From Amorphoplanes friuliensis DSM 7358 (GTDB lineage Bacteria; Actinomycetota; Actinomycetes; Mycobacteriales; Micromonosporaceae): a stretch of 64,000 nt of DNA. The stretch covers positions 8,400,001 through 8,464,000 of the forward strand of contig NC_022657.1 in assembly GCF_000494755.1 (NCBI RefSeq), read 5' to 3'. Below the pieces are notes generated by a model. It did no database searches. It saw nothing but the letters and a program-made list of their open reading frames with translations, and was not told the origin of the DNA. Every line of letters starts with the position of its first letter. Position 1 is the first letter of the stretch. Positions 1 to 7,795 of the stretch are shown here, in pieces. The position numbers and the translations under genes were made by a program.

Positions 1-311
1 CCGAGCAGGCCGTCGGACAGTTCGTCGACTGCGGCCGTACAGCTGGCGCAGCCGTCCTCCCACTCCGGCGGGAACATGAAGTGCTGGACCACGAGCTGCC
101 GCTGACCGTCGAAGAGGTCGAGCAGACTCACTTCGCCGTCCGGGCCCTCGAAGCGGTAGTCCTTGTCCAGCTCGACCATCGGCAGCTCACGGCGGCGGGT
201 GTTCAGGGCGTCCTTCGCCCGGACCGCTTCCTTCTCGCTGGTCAGCAGCTCCCGGCGGGCGGCCGTCCACTCGTCCCGGGACACGATCTTCGGCAGCTTG
301 TTCTCGCTCAT
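1..311 (-). CDS. DUF899-family thioredoxin-like protein (3' end outside window)
   Basis: The N-terminal part of a reading frame that continues past the left edge. The protein starts MSENKLPKIVSRDEW and has a charged helical N-terminus followed by a beta segment (ELDKDYRFEGPDGEVSLLDL) and then VVQHFMFPPEW and a CASC motif near residue 89. This matches the DUF899 family, thioredoxin-fold proteins of unknown substrate. The ATG at 311 fits the usual family start. About 103 residues are visible and the C-terminal half is missing. It lies 40 nt downstream of the LOG-family gene on the same strand and may be its distal operon partner. Confidence 0.75.
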   Translation of the reverse strand, partial: MSENKLPKIVSRDEWTAARRELLTSEKEAVRAKDALNTRRRELPMVELDKDYRFEGPDGEVSLLDLFDGQRQLVVQHFMFPPEWEDGCASCTAAVDELSDGLL

Positions 312-351
312 ACCGTGCAGTCGAAGCCGGCTCCGGGATTTTGCCTGGCAG

Positions 352-891
352 TCAGGATCTTTCGATCAGGTCGAGGGCCGCCTCGATCGAGGTCACCGTA
401 GTGATCTTGGCCAGGGCCGGGCGGCGGACGAACTCGGTCTCGGCGAGCCGGTCGAGCCAGGCCAGGAGGCCGTCGTAGAAGCCGTTCGGGTCGAGCACGA
501 TGATCGGCTTGCGGTGCAGATCCAGGGTCGCCGTCGTCCAGACCTCGAAGAGCTCGTCCAGGGTGCCCAGGCCGCCGGGCAGCGTGATGAACGCGTCCGA
601 GCGTTCGATCATGAGGTTTTTCCGGAGGCCCATGTCGGTGGTGACGATCAGCTCGTCAGCGGCGGTGTCGGCGACCTCGAGGTCGACCAGCGACTGCGGA
701 ATGACCCCCAGCGTGTGGGCGCCACCGGCCCGGGCGCCGTCGGCCACCGCGCCCATCATGCCGACACGGCCACCGCCGGACACCAGGGTGTGGCCACGGG
801 GGCCCAGTGCCTTTCCGAGCTGGGTCGCGAGGTCGAGCCACTGCTGGTCGAGGGTGCTGGAGGAAGCGCAGAAGACGCAGATCGCCGCCAC
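352..891 (-). CDS. LOG family protein (nucleoside 5'-monophosphate phosphoribohydrolase-like)
   Basis: A 179-residue protein of the LOG/YvdD family, cytosolic Rossmann-fold enzymes that release a free base from nucleoside 5'-monophosphates (cytokinin activation in characterised members). The signature PGGLGTLDE lies at about residues 105-113, preceded by the conserved MGLRKNLM segment, so the active-site Arg/Lys and Glu region looks intact. It begins one base after the stop of the next LOG-family gene upstream, so the two are almost certainly co-translated. Physiological substrate is not visible from sequence. Confidence 0.85.
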   Translation of the reverse strand: MAAICVFCASSSTLDQQWLDLATQLGKALGPRGHTLVSGGGRVGMMGAVADGARAGGAHTLGVIPQSLVDLEVADTAADELIVTTDMGLRKNLMIERSDAFITLPGGLGTLDELFEVWTTATLDLHRKPIIVLDPNGFYDGLLAWLDRLAETEFVRRPALAKITTVTSIEAALDLIERS

Positions 892-892
892 G

Positions 893-1669
893 TCACCGGT
901 TCCCGTTTTCGGCCAGAGCGGCGTCGGCGTCCACGATGATCTGCACCGCTTCCTCGACGTCGTCCGTCACCATCATCAGCTCCATGTCGCCCGGGCCGAC
1001 CTTGCCGTCGGCGAGCAGCCTGCCCTTGATCCAGTCGAGCAGCCCGCCCCAGTACTCCGTGCCCATCAGGATCACCGGGAAGCGCGTCACCTTGCGGGTC
1101 TGGACCAGGGTGATCGCCTCGAAGAGCTCGTCGAGGGTGCCGAAACCGCCGGGGAGCACCACGAACGCCTGTGCGTACTTGACGAACATGGTCTTGCGGA
1201 CGAAGAAGTAGCGGAAGTCGATGCCGACGTCGACCCAGTCGTTGAGACCCTGCTCGAACGGCAGCTCGATGCCCAGACCGACCGACATGCCGCCGGCCTC
1301 GGTCGCCCCGCGGTTCGCGGCCTCCATCACGCCCGGGCCGCCGCCGGTGATCACGGCGTACCCGGCCTCGGCCAGGGCCGCGCCCAGCTGGGCGGCGAGC
1401 TCGCACTCGGGGCTGTCCGGGGTGCTGCGGGCCGAGCCGAAAACGCTCACGGCCGGCGGCAGATCGGCGAGTGTGTCGAAGCCCTCGACGAACTCCGACA
1501 AAATGCGCAGGGCCCGCCAGGCGTCCTTGGTCTTCCACTCGCCGCGGTGATGCGAATCGAGCAACTTCTCGTCGGCGGTACTGGAGGGGATCGATTCACG
1601 CCGGAGCGTGACGGCGCCGCGATGACGCTCCGGGGGTACGCGCCTACGACCGTTGGTGCTGTCCGTCAT
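893..1669 (-). CDS. LOG family protein (TIGR00730-like, long form)
   Basis: A 258-residue LOG-family protein from the ATG at 1669; an in-frame GTG nine bases upstream is an alternative. An N-terminal extension of about 60 polar residues precedes the Rossmann domain. The signature PGGFGTLDE and the GGGPGVMEAANRGA nucleotide loop are both present. It is followed after one base by a shorter LOG-family gene. Tandem long and short LOG genes are common in actinobacteria; in that setting they often neighbour dapE, as here. The substrate is inferred only from family. Confidence 0.85.
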   Translation of the reverse strand: MTDSTNGRRRVPPERHRGAVTLRRESIPSSTADEKLLDSHHRGEWKTKDAWRALRILSEFVEGFDTLADLPPAVSVFGSARSTPDSPECELAAQLGAALAEAGYAVITGGGPGVMEAANRGATEAGGMSVGLGIELPFEQGLNDWVDVGIDFRYFFVRKTMFVKYAQAFVVLPGGFGTLDELFEAITLVQTRKVTRFPVILMGTEYWGGLLDWIKGRLLADGKVGPGDMELMMVTDDVEEAVQIIVDADAALAENGNR

Positions 1670-1697
1670 GGCACCCACGGTAGTGCGGACGGTCCGT

Positions 1698-1715
1698 AAC
1701 CGGTGAATAACCGGT
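1698..1715. promoter_or_regulatory. Pair of AACCGGT sites one helical turn apart
   Basis: AACCGGT occurs at 1698-1704 and again at 1709-1715, an 11-bp period, and each copy contains the self-complementary hexamer ACCGGT. The pair sits about 30 bp upstream of the LOG-family start (minus strand) and about 150 bp upstream of the small ORF on the plus strand. Two same-face palindromic hexamers look like a dimer-of-dimers operator, but no known regulator could be matched. A possible -10 (TACAGT, 1794-1799) for the plus-strand gene lies between. Confidence 0.3.
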
Positions 1716-1869
1716 TGGGTTTTGGCAAGAGGATTGCGACGTCGCGGCCTTTTTGCCAGATTGAAGCAACGGACGGTAGCTCTGGAGCGTCTGTACAGTT
1801 ACCAAACCCGCACGGCGCAGGCACGGCGCCCGGTCTTCGGCCGGGCATCTGGGCAGAGGAGCCACCGTG

Positions 1870-2040
1870 ATGACCCGTTACGAGCGCATGAAGATGCAGC
1901 GCCGCATGCAGCGGCGGATCCGCCTGGTGGTCGAGGAACGGCGCATGGCGCTGGCCCTGCCGCCGGCTTCCGCCGCCGACCCGGCCTACGACCCGGAAGC
2001 CACCGTGGAGATACCCCGCGGGGTCACCGACAAGACCTGA
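1870..2040 (+). CDS. Small basic hypothetical protein (56 aa)
   Basis: A 56-residue ORF with a good ribosome-binding site (GAGGAG, about 8 bases before the start); GTG at 1867 directly precedes the ATG and could be used instead. The N-terminal half is strongly basic with Arg/Met-rich helix (MTRYERMKMQRRMQRRIR) and the C-terminal half is acidic. I recognise no family. It ends one base before the convergent dapE stop. Coding status rests on the ribosome-binding site and the amphipathic helix only. Confidence 0.5.
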   Translation: MTRYERMKMQRRMQRRIRLVVEERRMALALPPASAADPAYDPEATVEIPRGVTDKT

Positions 2041-2041
2041 G

Positions 2042-3118
2042 TCACTCGTACGCGGTCAGCCATCTGTGCAGGGTGGCGGCCCCGTCCCGGATCTTCCCGA
2101 TCTCCACGTGCTCGTCCTGGGCGTGCGCCAGCAGCGGATCACCGGGCCCGTAGTTCAGCGCCGGGATCCCCAGCGCCGCAAATCGCGACACGTCCGTCCA
2201 GCCCAGTTTGGCGGCCGGCTCAGCGCCGACCGCGATGAGGAAGTCGCGGGCCGGCGCCGCGGTCAGCCCCGGCAGCGCGCCCGGCGCCGAGTCGGTGACT
2301 TCCAGATCGAACCCCGCGAAGACCTCGTGCAGGTGCTCCAAGCCCTGCTTCTCCGTACGGTCGGGAGCGAAGCGGAAGTTGACCTCGACGGCGCACTCGT
2401 CCGGGACCACGTTGCCCGCGACGCCGCCGGTGATCCGGACCGCGCTGAGGCCCTCACGATAGGTGCATCCATCGATGGTGACTGTGCGCGCACGGTAGTC
2501 GTCGAGGCGGCGCAGAACCTCGCCGGCCGCGTGGATCGCGTTCACTCCGCGCCAGGCCCGGGCGGTGTGCGCGCGGCGGCCGGTGGTGCGGACGAGCACC
2601 CGCATCGTGCCCTGGCAGCCGGCCTCGACCACGCCGTACGTGGGCTCGAGCAGGACCGCGAAGTCGGCCTGCAACCACTCCGGATCCGACTCGGAGATCA
2701 ACTGCAGCCCGTTGTACTGCGACTCGATCTCCTCCGCCTCGTAGAAGAGGTAGGTGATGTCGTAGCCGGGCTCGGGCAGGGTCGCCGCCAGATGCAGGGC
2801 CAGGGCGACACCCGACTTCATGTCCGAGGCGCCGCAGCCGTAGATCAGGTCGTCGACCACGGTCGACGGGAAGTTGTCGTTCAGGGGGACGGTGTCGAGA
2901 TGTCCCGCGAGCACCACACGCTGCTCGCGGCCGAGGCTGGTCCGGGCCATCACGGTGTTGCCGCGACGCTCGGTGCTCAGGTGCGGCGCCTGCCGCAGTA
3001 CGTCCTCGACGTGGCCGGCGATGACCGTCTCGTCGCGGGAGACGGACTCGATGTCGACCAGGGCGCGGGTGAGCTCCACGGGGTCGACGAGCACGTCAGG
3101 GGTCAGCGGGTTGGCCAT
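2042..3118 (-). CDS. dapE: Succinyl-diaminopimelate desuccinylase
   Basis: M20-family metallopeptidase-fold enzyme that hydrolyses N-succinyl-LL-diaminopimelate to LL-diaminopimelate and succinate in the succinylase branch of lysine and peptidoglycan precursor synthesis. Metal-ligand motifs are visible: HLDTVP, the DMKSG aspartate, the YEAEEIES acidic pair, LLEPTYG and a late HAQDE. From the ATG at 3118 (starting MANPLTPDVL) the product is 358 residues, normal for actinobacterial DapE; the upstream extension reads as low-quality sequence and is rejected. dapD lies on the other side of the inserted type VII cassette. Confidence 0.92.
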   Translation of the reverse strand: MANPLTPDVLVDPVELTRALVDIESVSRDETVIAGHVEDVLRQAPHLSTERRGNTVMARTSLGREQRVVLAGHLDTVPLNDNFPSTVVDDLIYGCGASDMKSGVALALHLAATLPEPGYDITYLFYEAEEIESQYNGLQLISESDPEWLQADFAVLLEPTYGVVEAGCQGTMRVLVRTTGRRAHTARAWRGVNAIHAAGEVLRRLDDYRARTVTIDGCTYREGLSAVRITGGVAGNVVPDECAVEVNFRFAPDRTEKQGLEHLHEVFAGFDLEVTDSAPGALPGLTAAPARDFLIAVGAEPAAKLGWTDVSRFAALGIPALNYGPGDPLLAHAQDEHVEIGKIRDGAATLHRWLTAYE

Positions 3119-3238
3119 GAGCGGCACATTACCGCCCGGAGATGAAGCCGTACGGCCGCACGCGGAGCGAGACGGGACGGACACGGGCAGTGGTTTCGCA
3201 CTAGGATCCTCCGGTCCTTAAAGGTGGGGAGGCGCACC

Positions 3239-3538
3239 ATGCAGGTCGACACAGCAGCGCTCCGGACGGCCGCGGTCAAGCTCCGTGACGAGGTCGCCGA
3301 ACAGCTTCGACGAGCAGGCATCCAGGCCGGAGGACCCGAACGCGACTTCCGGGTCGCGGGCGCGTTCGACAGCTACACGACACCCGGTCCGTACAGGGCC
3401 GCGGTCGCCGCGTGGGAGAAGGAGCTGGAGGTGCTGGCCGAGGCCACCCGCCAGCTGGCCGACGCGCTCGAAGCGGCCGCCGCCGACTACGACACCTCCG
3501 ACGCCCGCAGCGCCGGACGACTGGCGGGCAGCAAATGA
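3239..3538 (+). CDS. WXG100/EspC-like type VII secretion protein
   Basis: A 99-residue, Ala-rich helical-hairpin protein with a strong GGGGAGG ribosome-binding site before the ATG at 3239. Near the C-terminus YDTSD fits the type VII export signal YxxxD/E. Length, helical pattern and C-terminal signal match EspC/WXG100-like secretion partners. Its stop overlaps the next start (ATGA), so it should be made together with the downstream effector and probably pairs with that protein's helical N-terminus for export. The exact subfamily is uncertain. Confidence 0.75.
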   Translation: MQVDTAALRTAAVKLRDEVAEQLRRAGIQAGGPERDFRVAGAFDSYTTPGPYRAAVAAWEKELEVLAEATRQLADALEAAAADYDTSDARSAGRLAGSK

Positions 3539-5088
3539 GCGACGAGCTGGACCGCCTCCAGGACGTGCAGGACGACATCCACGACGCCCACGGTGTCTGG
3601 GGTGCCAACGACCTCGCTGCAGCATGCACCACCGCGGCGGCAGTACCGACCTTCGGCGGCGACGCCGGTGAGCTACGCGCGATCGCCGAATACTGCGAGG
3701 CCGTCGCCACCACTGTGTCCAAGGCCCTCCAGGCGACGGAACCGCTGGTGAACGAGGGCATCAGCCGGGTCTGGGCCGGCGACACCCACGTCAGCGCGAA
3801 CGAGGCCCTGAAAGCACTCAGCAACGACATGGACCGCGCGAGGACGGCGTTCCGGGAGATCTGCCGCCTCGTCCGGCAGCATGCCGAACCCGTCCGGCGC
3901 GAACGCTCCGACCGCGAATCCGCGGTCCACCTCACGGAGATCGCCGCCACGGTCGGCTCGATGACCTGGGGCGTCGTCCCCAACCTCGAGTACGAGGGCC
4001 AGGTGATGCGAGACCAGCACGCCAAGGCCATCCGCGCGGTCGACGCCCGCGTGGCCCGGCACATCGAGATGCGCAACGCGGCCGAGGACTTCGCGACGGC
4101 CATGCATGAGATCGAGGCGCAGGCGCGTACGAGCCGGCTGAGCGATTCGCCGCTGTCGGCGGTCGACGAGGTCGTGATCGCGGGCGCGGGCTGGACTCCC
4201 ACGATGGTTCCGGGATCCCCGGTCCTGACGGCGGCGATGGACGACCGCGCGGCGGCGGCCCTGGCGGCCCTGAGCGACACCGACCGGGAACGCCTGACCG
4301 GCCTGCTGGCAACGGCCCAGTCCCCGGAACACCGCGCCTACCTCCTGAAAACCCTGGCGGCGGGGTACGGGGTGGAGGACGTGGCCCGCTTCGACCAGCT
4401 GATCGCCGGCCACGGCAACGACCCGGCCTGGCTGGACGAACACCTCAGCCCTCTGTCGATGGACGGCGAAAAACCCCTGCCGGGCAAAGACTTCAACCGG
4501 ATCGGACCGGTCCTGTGGGAGCAAGGCAGGTTGCCCACCTGCGTCGCCTCGTCCACCGTCACCGCCCGGGCCGAGGTCGACCCGCTCTACGCCCTGCAGC
4601 TCACGACCGGCGGGCATCCGGACGACCCGGAGTTCGACAACCCTCTCTCGTTCGAAGATCGGCTCCGCGACGAGCAGGTCCGCGTCTACGACGACGGCCG
4701 GAACTGGCGACAGGAGCTCTTCAACGGCAGAGGGATGAGCGACCCGCAGTCGACGACGGTCGCCAACGAGCAGATCGCACCGCACACCGGAGTTCGCTAC
4801 GAGAACGTCGAGACCTCCGACGCAGCGTCGCGATCGGAGATCATTCCCGCGATCGAGCGAGCGGTCGACGTGGGACACCCCGTCCCGTTCTCCATCGATG
4901 AGGGCCGGGAAGGTCACCAGATGCTCGTCATCGGCCATTCCGGGAACCAGCTGCAGATCTACAACCCATGGGGTTACACCTACTGGATCACCGAGCAGGA
5001 GTTCACCAGCGGCAAGGTCGACGGCATCGACCCCGACATCCCTCGCGAGCCGACGGCAGTGCGGCTGCCGAAGGAGGCCGTCCGATGA
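3535..5088 (+). CDS. Type VII secretion effector with papain-like cysteine peptidase domain
   Basis: A 517-residue two-part protein. Residues 1 to about 220 are helical and Ala/Arg/Glu-rich, like WXG100/PPE-type export domains. From about residue 320 a papain-like domain follows with Gln330 six residues before Cys336 (EQGRLPTC, same spacing as papain Gln19-Cys25), His461 (GHQMLVIGH) and Asn477 in YNPWG, comparable to papain NSWG. The catalytic tetrad therefore looks complete. No signal peptide is seen, consistent with type VII export. The gene overlaps both neighbours by ATGA. I infer a secreted proteolytic toxin or effector; the target is unknown. Confidence 0.7.
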   Translation: MSDELDRLQDVQDDIHDAHGVWGANDLAAACTTAAAVPTFGGDAGELRAIAEYCEAVATTVSKALQATEPLVNEGISRVWAGDTHVSANEALKALSNDMDRARTAFREICRLVRQHAEPVRRERSDRESAVHLTEIAATVGSMTWGVVPNLEYEGQVMRDQHAKAIRAVDARVARHIEMRNAAEDFATAMHEIEAQARTSRLSDSPLSAVDEVVIAGAGWTPTMVPGSPVLTAAMDDRAAAALAALSDTDRERLTGLLATAQSPEHRAYLLKTLAAGYGVEDVARFDQLIAGHGNDPAWLDEHLSPLSMDGEKPLPGKDFNRIGPVLWEQGRLPTCVASSTVTARAEVDPLYALQLTTGGHPDDPEFDNPLSFEDRLRDEQVRVYDDGRNWRQELFNGRGMSDPQSTTVANEQIAPHTGVRYENVETSDAASRSEIIPAIERAVDVGHPVPFSIDEGREGHQMLVIGHSGNQLQIYNPWGYTYWITEQEFTSGKVDGIDPDIPREPTAVRLPKEAVR

Positions 5089-5441
5089 GCCGAGCGGGAC
5101 TGCGGACCGACGAGGAGCTCCTGACCGTCGATGTCCCGGAGGTCATCGCCACCGCGATGTCCACCGCCGATCCTGCCCGTCAGCTGCTGATCGGCGCGGC
5201 GGTCCCGGCGGCGCTGCAGGCTGCACTGATCGGCACGCAGCCCAGGTCGATGACCTACCTCGCCGAGATCGTCCGCCGGGGTGGCCTTCGTTTTGCGGCA
5301 CAGCTGGCCGAGCCACTACCGACGACGGAGCAGACCGAGTTGGTCCGGAGCTGGCTGGCCGTGGACGGTGACGCTCACGTGTTCGCCGGATGGCTGGATG
5401 CTGTCGCCGCGATCCTGGAGGCCCGGCTCAGTCGACCGTGA
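5085..5441 (+). CDS. Small helical protein, candidate immunity or chaperone
   Basis: A 118-residue helical protein whose ATG overlaps the effector stop (ATGA). It has no signal peptide, membrane segment or recognisable domain. In polymorphic toxin and type VII cassettes this position, directly after the toxin and translationally coupled, is typically occupied by an immunity protein or a dedicated chaperone. That is positional inference only. Its last 14 bases overlap the convergent chagasin-like gene. Confidence 0.55.
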   Translation: MSRAGLRTDEELLTVDVPEVIATAMSTADPARQLLIGAAVPAALQAALIGTQPRSMTYLAEIVRRGGLRFAAQLAEPLPTTEQTELVRSWLAVDGDAHVFAGWLDAVAAILEARLSRP

Positions 5442-5865
5442 TCGTCCAGGTGACGCTTCGCGCAAAACGACGGGTGTTCTCGTTGTCGCAGCCTCGGAAG
5501 CAGTTGTTCACGACGACCCTTGCGGTGCCCTGCTTTCGAGCCTCGAACACGAAGTAACGGGTGCCTCCGCCGCCGCCCATCTCGGGTCCGAAGAGCCTGT
5601 CGGCCAAGTTGCTCATGACTTTGCGGTTGTCGACAGCTTCGAGCACGCCGTCCGGGGTGGCGGCGGCCGACCAGGAGTCACCCACCGAGGCACCGCGGTC
5701 CGGCACGGCGAGGGAGAAGCGGTCGCCCTCGTCGAGATTCACCGTCAGGTCACTCTCGTCGATCTTCGTGCCGAAGGTCAGGTGGACCCGCAGCGCGCCG
5801 ATGCCTGCGACGACGGCGGCCAGGATGATCACTACGGCGAGCGATCGGAGCAACACCCTTCTCAC
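5428..5865 (-). CDS. Membrane-anchored chagasin-like (inhibitor I42) protein
   Basis: A 145-residue protein from the GTG at 5865 with one N-terminal membrane segment (about residues 5-24, VLLRSLAVVIILAAVVAGIG) and an extracytoplasmic beta domain. The pattern SVGDSWSAAATPDGVL, then GGGGGTRYFVFEARKQGTA and a C-terminal WTITV strand resembles the inhibitor I42 (chagasin) fold, whose loops (NPTTGYxW and GxGG) block papain-type peptidases. NPTTG itself is diverged. A CFRGC pair may form a disulfide. It lies tail-to-tail with the papain-like effector cassette, which makes an inhibitory role attractive but unproven. Confidence 0.6.
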   Translation of the reverse strand: MRRVLLRSLAVVIILAAVVAGIGALRVHLTFGTKIDESDLTVNLDEGDRFSLAVPDRGASVGDSWSAAATPDGVLEAVDNRKVMSNLADRLFGPEMGGGGGTRYFVFEARKQGTARVVVNNCFRGCDNENTRRFARSVTWTITVD

Positions 5866-5925
5866 CGGGCGGACCCTACTGAACCGGCGCCACCGCCGCT
5901 GCCCCGAGCTAGTAGGGTTCGCGGG

Positions 5926-6873
5926 GTGAGTACCGCGATCTCGACCTCGCCCGCCTGGGGCATCGGCCTCGCCACCGTCACCGCCGAGGGGCAGGTGCTC
6001 GACACCTGGTTCCCGGCTGGTTTCCTCGGCCTCGGCGCTGCCCCCGCGGAGCCGCCCACGTTGCCCGCCGGTCTGACCGGTCCGAAGGCGTTGACCGGGT
6101 TGTCGACGGTTGAGGTGCGGGTGGAGATCGGGTCGCTCGCCGGGCCGATCGAGGACGCCTCGGACGCGTACCTGAGGTTGCATCTGCTGTCGCACCGGCT
6201 GGTGCGGCCGAACGAGCAGAACCTTGACGGCATCTTCGGCATGCTGGCCAATGTTGCCTGGACGTCGGCCGGGCCGTGCCCGCCGGAGCGGGTCGACGAG
6301 CTGCGGTTCATCGAGCGGGCCGCCGGACGGCACCTCGCGGTGTACGGCGTTGACAAGTTCCCGCGGATGACCGATTACGTGACGCCTTCGGGCGTACGGA
6401 TTGCTGACGCCGACCGGGTGCGGCTCGGAGCGCATCTGGCGAGCGGGACCACCGTCATGCACGAGGGTTTCTGCAATTTCAACGCGGGGACGCTGGGCAC
6501 GTCGATGGTCGAGGGCCGCATCGTGCAGGGTGTGGTGGTCGGTGACAGTTCCGACGTCGGCGCGGGGTCGTCGATCATGGGGACGCTGTCCGGTGGTGGC
6601 AAGGACAAGGTGTCGATCGGCGAGCGGAGTCTGCTGGGTGCGAACGCCGGCATCGGCATCTCGCTCGGTGACGACTGTGTGGTCGAGGCCGGGTGTTACA
6701 TCACCGCGGGTTCGAAGCTGACGCTGCCGGACGGCCGGGTGGTCAAGGCCCGCGACCTGTCGGGGGTCAACGGCCTGCTCTTCTGGCGTAACTCCGTCAC
6801 GGGCGCGCTCGAGGCCCGGCCGCGCAAGGGCACCGGCATCGAGCTGAACGCCGCGCTGCACGCCAACGACTAA
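5926..6873 (+). CDS. dapD: 2,3,4,5-tetrahydropyridine-2,6-dicarboxylate N-succinyltransferase
   Basis: Transfers succinyl from succinyl-CoA to tetrahydrodipicolinate, the step that opens the succinylase lysine/DAP branch. The 315-residue product starts at GTG 5926 and shows the actinobacterial DapD features: an N-terminal alpha/beta part, then a left-handed beta-helix of hexapeptide repeats (for example GAHLASGTTVMHEGF, VVGDSSDVGAGSSIMG, SLLGANAGIGISLGDD), and the C-terminal SGVNGLLFWRNS segment. Its last four bases overlap the convergent lysG gene. Confidence 0.93.
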   Translation: MSTAISTSPAWGIGLATVTAEGQVLDTWFPAGFLGLGAAPAEPPTLPAGLTGPKALTGLSTVEVRVEIGSLAGPIEDASDAYLRLHLLSHRLVRPNEQNLDGIFGMLANVAWTSAGPCPPERVDELRFIERAAGRHLAVYGVDKFPRMTDYVTPSGVRIADADRVRLGAHLASGTTVMHEGFCNFNAGTLGTSMVEGRIVQGVVVGDSSDVGAGSSIMGTLSGGGKDKVSIGERSLLGANAGIGISLGDDCVVEAGCYITAGSKLTLPDGRVVKARDLSGVNGLLFWRNSVTGALEARPRKGTGIELNAALHAND

Positions 6874-7724
6874 CGCAACGTTTCCGCCGCGACGGCCTTG
6901 ACCGCTTCGGTCAGGGCCGTCATTGCTGCTGATTGCAGGCGCCAGTACTGCCAGTGGAGTGGCACGTCCAGGTGCCGGCCCGGTGCGAGGTCGACGAACC
7001 GGCCCGCCGTGATGTCGTCGCGGGCGATCTGTTCGGGGACGAGTCCCCAGCCGAGGCCGAGCCGGATCGCGTCGACGAAGGCTGCCGCGGCCGGGACGTA
7101 GTGGATCGGCGGGTCGAGGCGGCGGCGGGTCTGTGCGGCCAGGAAGCGGTGCTGGAGGCGGTCCTTGCGGTTGAGGACGATCATCGGCGACGTCGCGTAG
7201 TCCTCGAAGGTGCCCGGTGCGGCCACCGTCAGGTAGCGCATCGCCCCCAGTTTTTCGACACGGCATCCCTGCACGGCCACGTCCTGTGCGGTCACGGCGG
7301 CCATCGCTGTGCCGGCTCGCAGCAGGTCGGCGGTGTGGTCCTGGTCGTCCTGGTGCAGGTCGAAGCTCAGGGCCAGGTCGGACGGGACCGCGGCGAGGGC
7401 GCGCAGGAACCAGGTGTGCAGGGAGTCGGCGTTCACGACGACTGCGAGGCGGGTGCGTCCGCCGCCGGCCGGTGCCCCGCGGGCGGCGTCGAGGGCTTCG
7501 CGTTCGAGGAGGGCGATCTGGCCGGCCAGGCGTACCAGGGACTGCCCGGCCTCGGTGGGCTCGCACGGTTTCACCCGCCGGACCAGGACCTGGCCGACGT
7601 CCTGTTCCAGGGCCTTGATGCGCTGGCTCACCGCGGACGGCGTGACGTGCAGCGCCCGGGCGGCCGCGTCGAAGCTGCCCTCCTCGATCACGGCCTGGAA
7701 CGTTACGAGCTGCACCTGGTCCAC
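6870..7724 (-). CDS. lysG: LysR-family regulator, LysG/ArgP type
   Basis: A 284-residue LysR-type transcription factor of the LysG/ArgP (IciA) subgroup, which activates the divergent basic amino-acid exporter in response to lysine or arginine. The winged helix-turn-helix is at residues 1-60 (FDAAARALHVTPSAVSQRIKALE), followed by the periplasmic-binding-protein-like effector domain. Start GTG 7724. It is divergent from the lysE-type gene, the classic arrangement, with a dyad in the shared 71-bp region. Ligand is inferred from family and context. Confidence 0.85.
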   Translation of the reverse strand: MDQVQLVTFQAVIEEGSFDAAARALHVTPSAVSQRIKALEQDVGQVLVRRVKPCEPTEAGQSLVRLAGQIALLEREALDAARGAPAGGGRTRLAVVVNADSLHTWFLRALAAVPSDLALSFDLHQDDQDHTADLLRAGTAMAAVTAQDVAVQGCRVEKLGAMRYLTVAAPGTFEDYATSPMIVLNRKDRLQHRFLAAQTRRRLDPPIHYVPAAAAFVDAIRLGLGWGLVPEQIARDDITAGRFVDLAPGRHLDVPLHWQYWRLQSAAMTALTEAVKAVAAETLR

Positions 7725-7730
7725 TTAAGC

Positions 7731-7768
7731 GATGCTAATGGAACTGAAGAATCTTTAGCTGGAGCATC
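7731..7768. promoter_or_regulatory. Nested dyad between lysG and lysE, candidate LysG operator
   Basis: Outer arms GATGCT (7731-7736) and AGCATC (7763-7768) are perfectly complementary. Nested almost concentrically is CTGAAGA (7744-7750), A, TCTTTAG (7752-7758), a palindrome with one mismatch. LysR-type regulators bind T-N11-A dyads in just such divergent intergenic regions. The element lies 7 bp from the lysG start and 28 bp from the lysE start. Confidence 0.55.
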
Positions 7769-7795
7769 GGACCGGTCACCCCTAGCGTCAGGTAC

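Noticed and set aside
81..401. Plus-strand frames over the first kilobases
   Set aside because: They are antisense shadows of the DUF899 and LOG genes, with Arg/Ala/Pro-rich composition and no ribosome-binding site.
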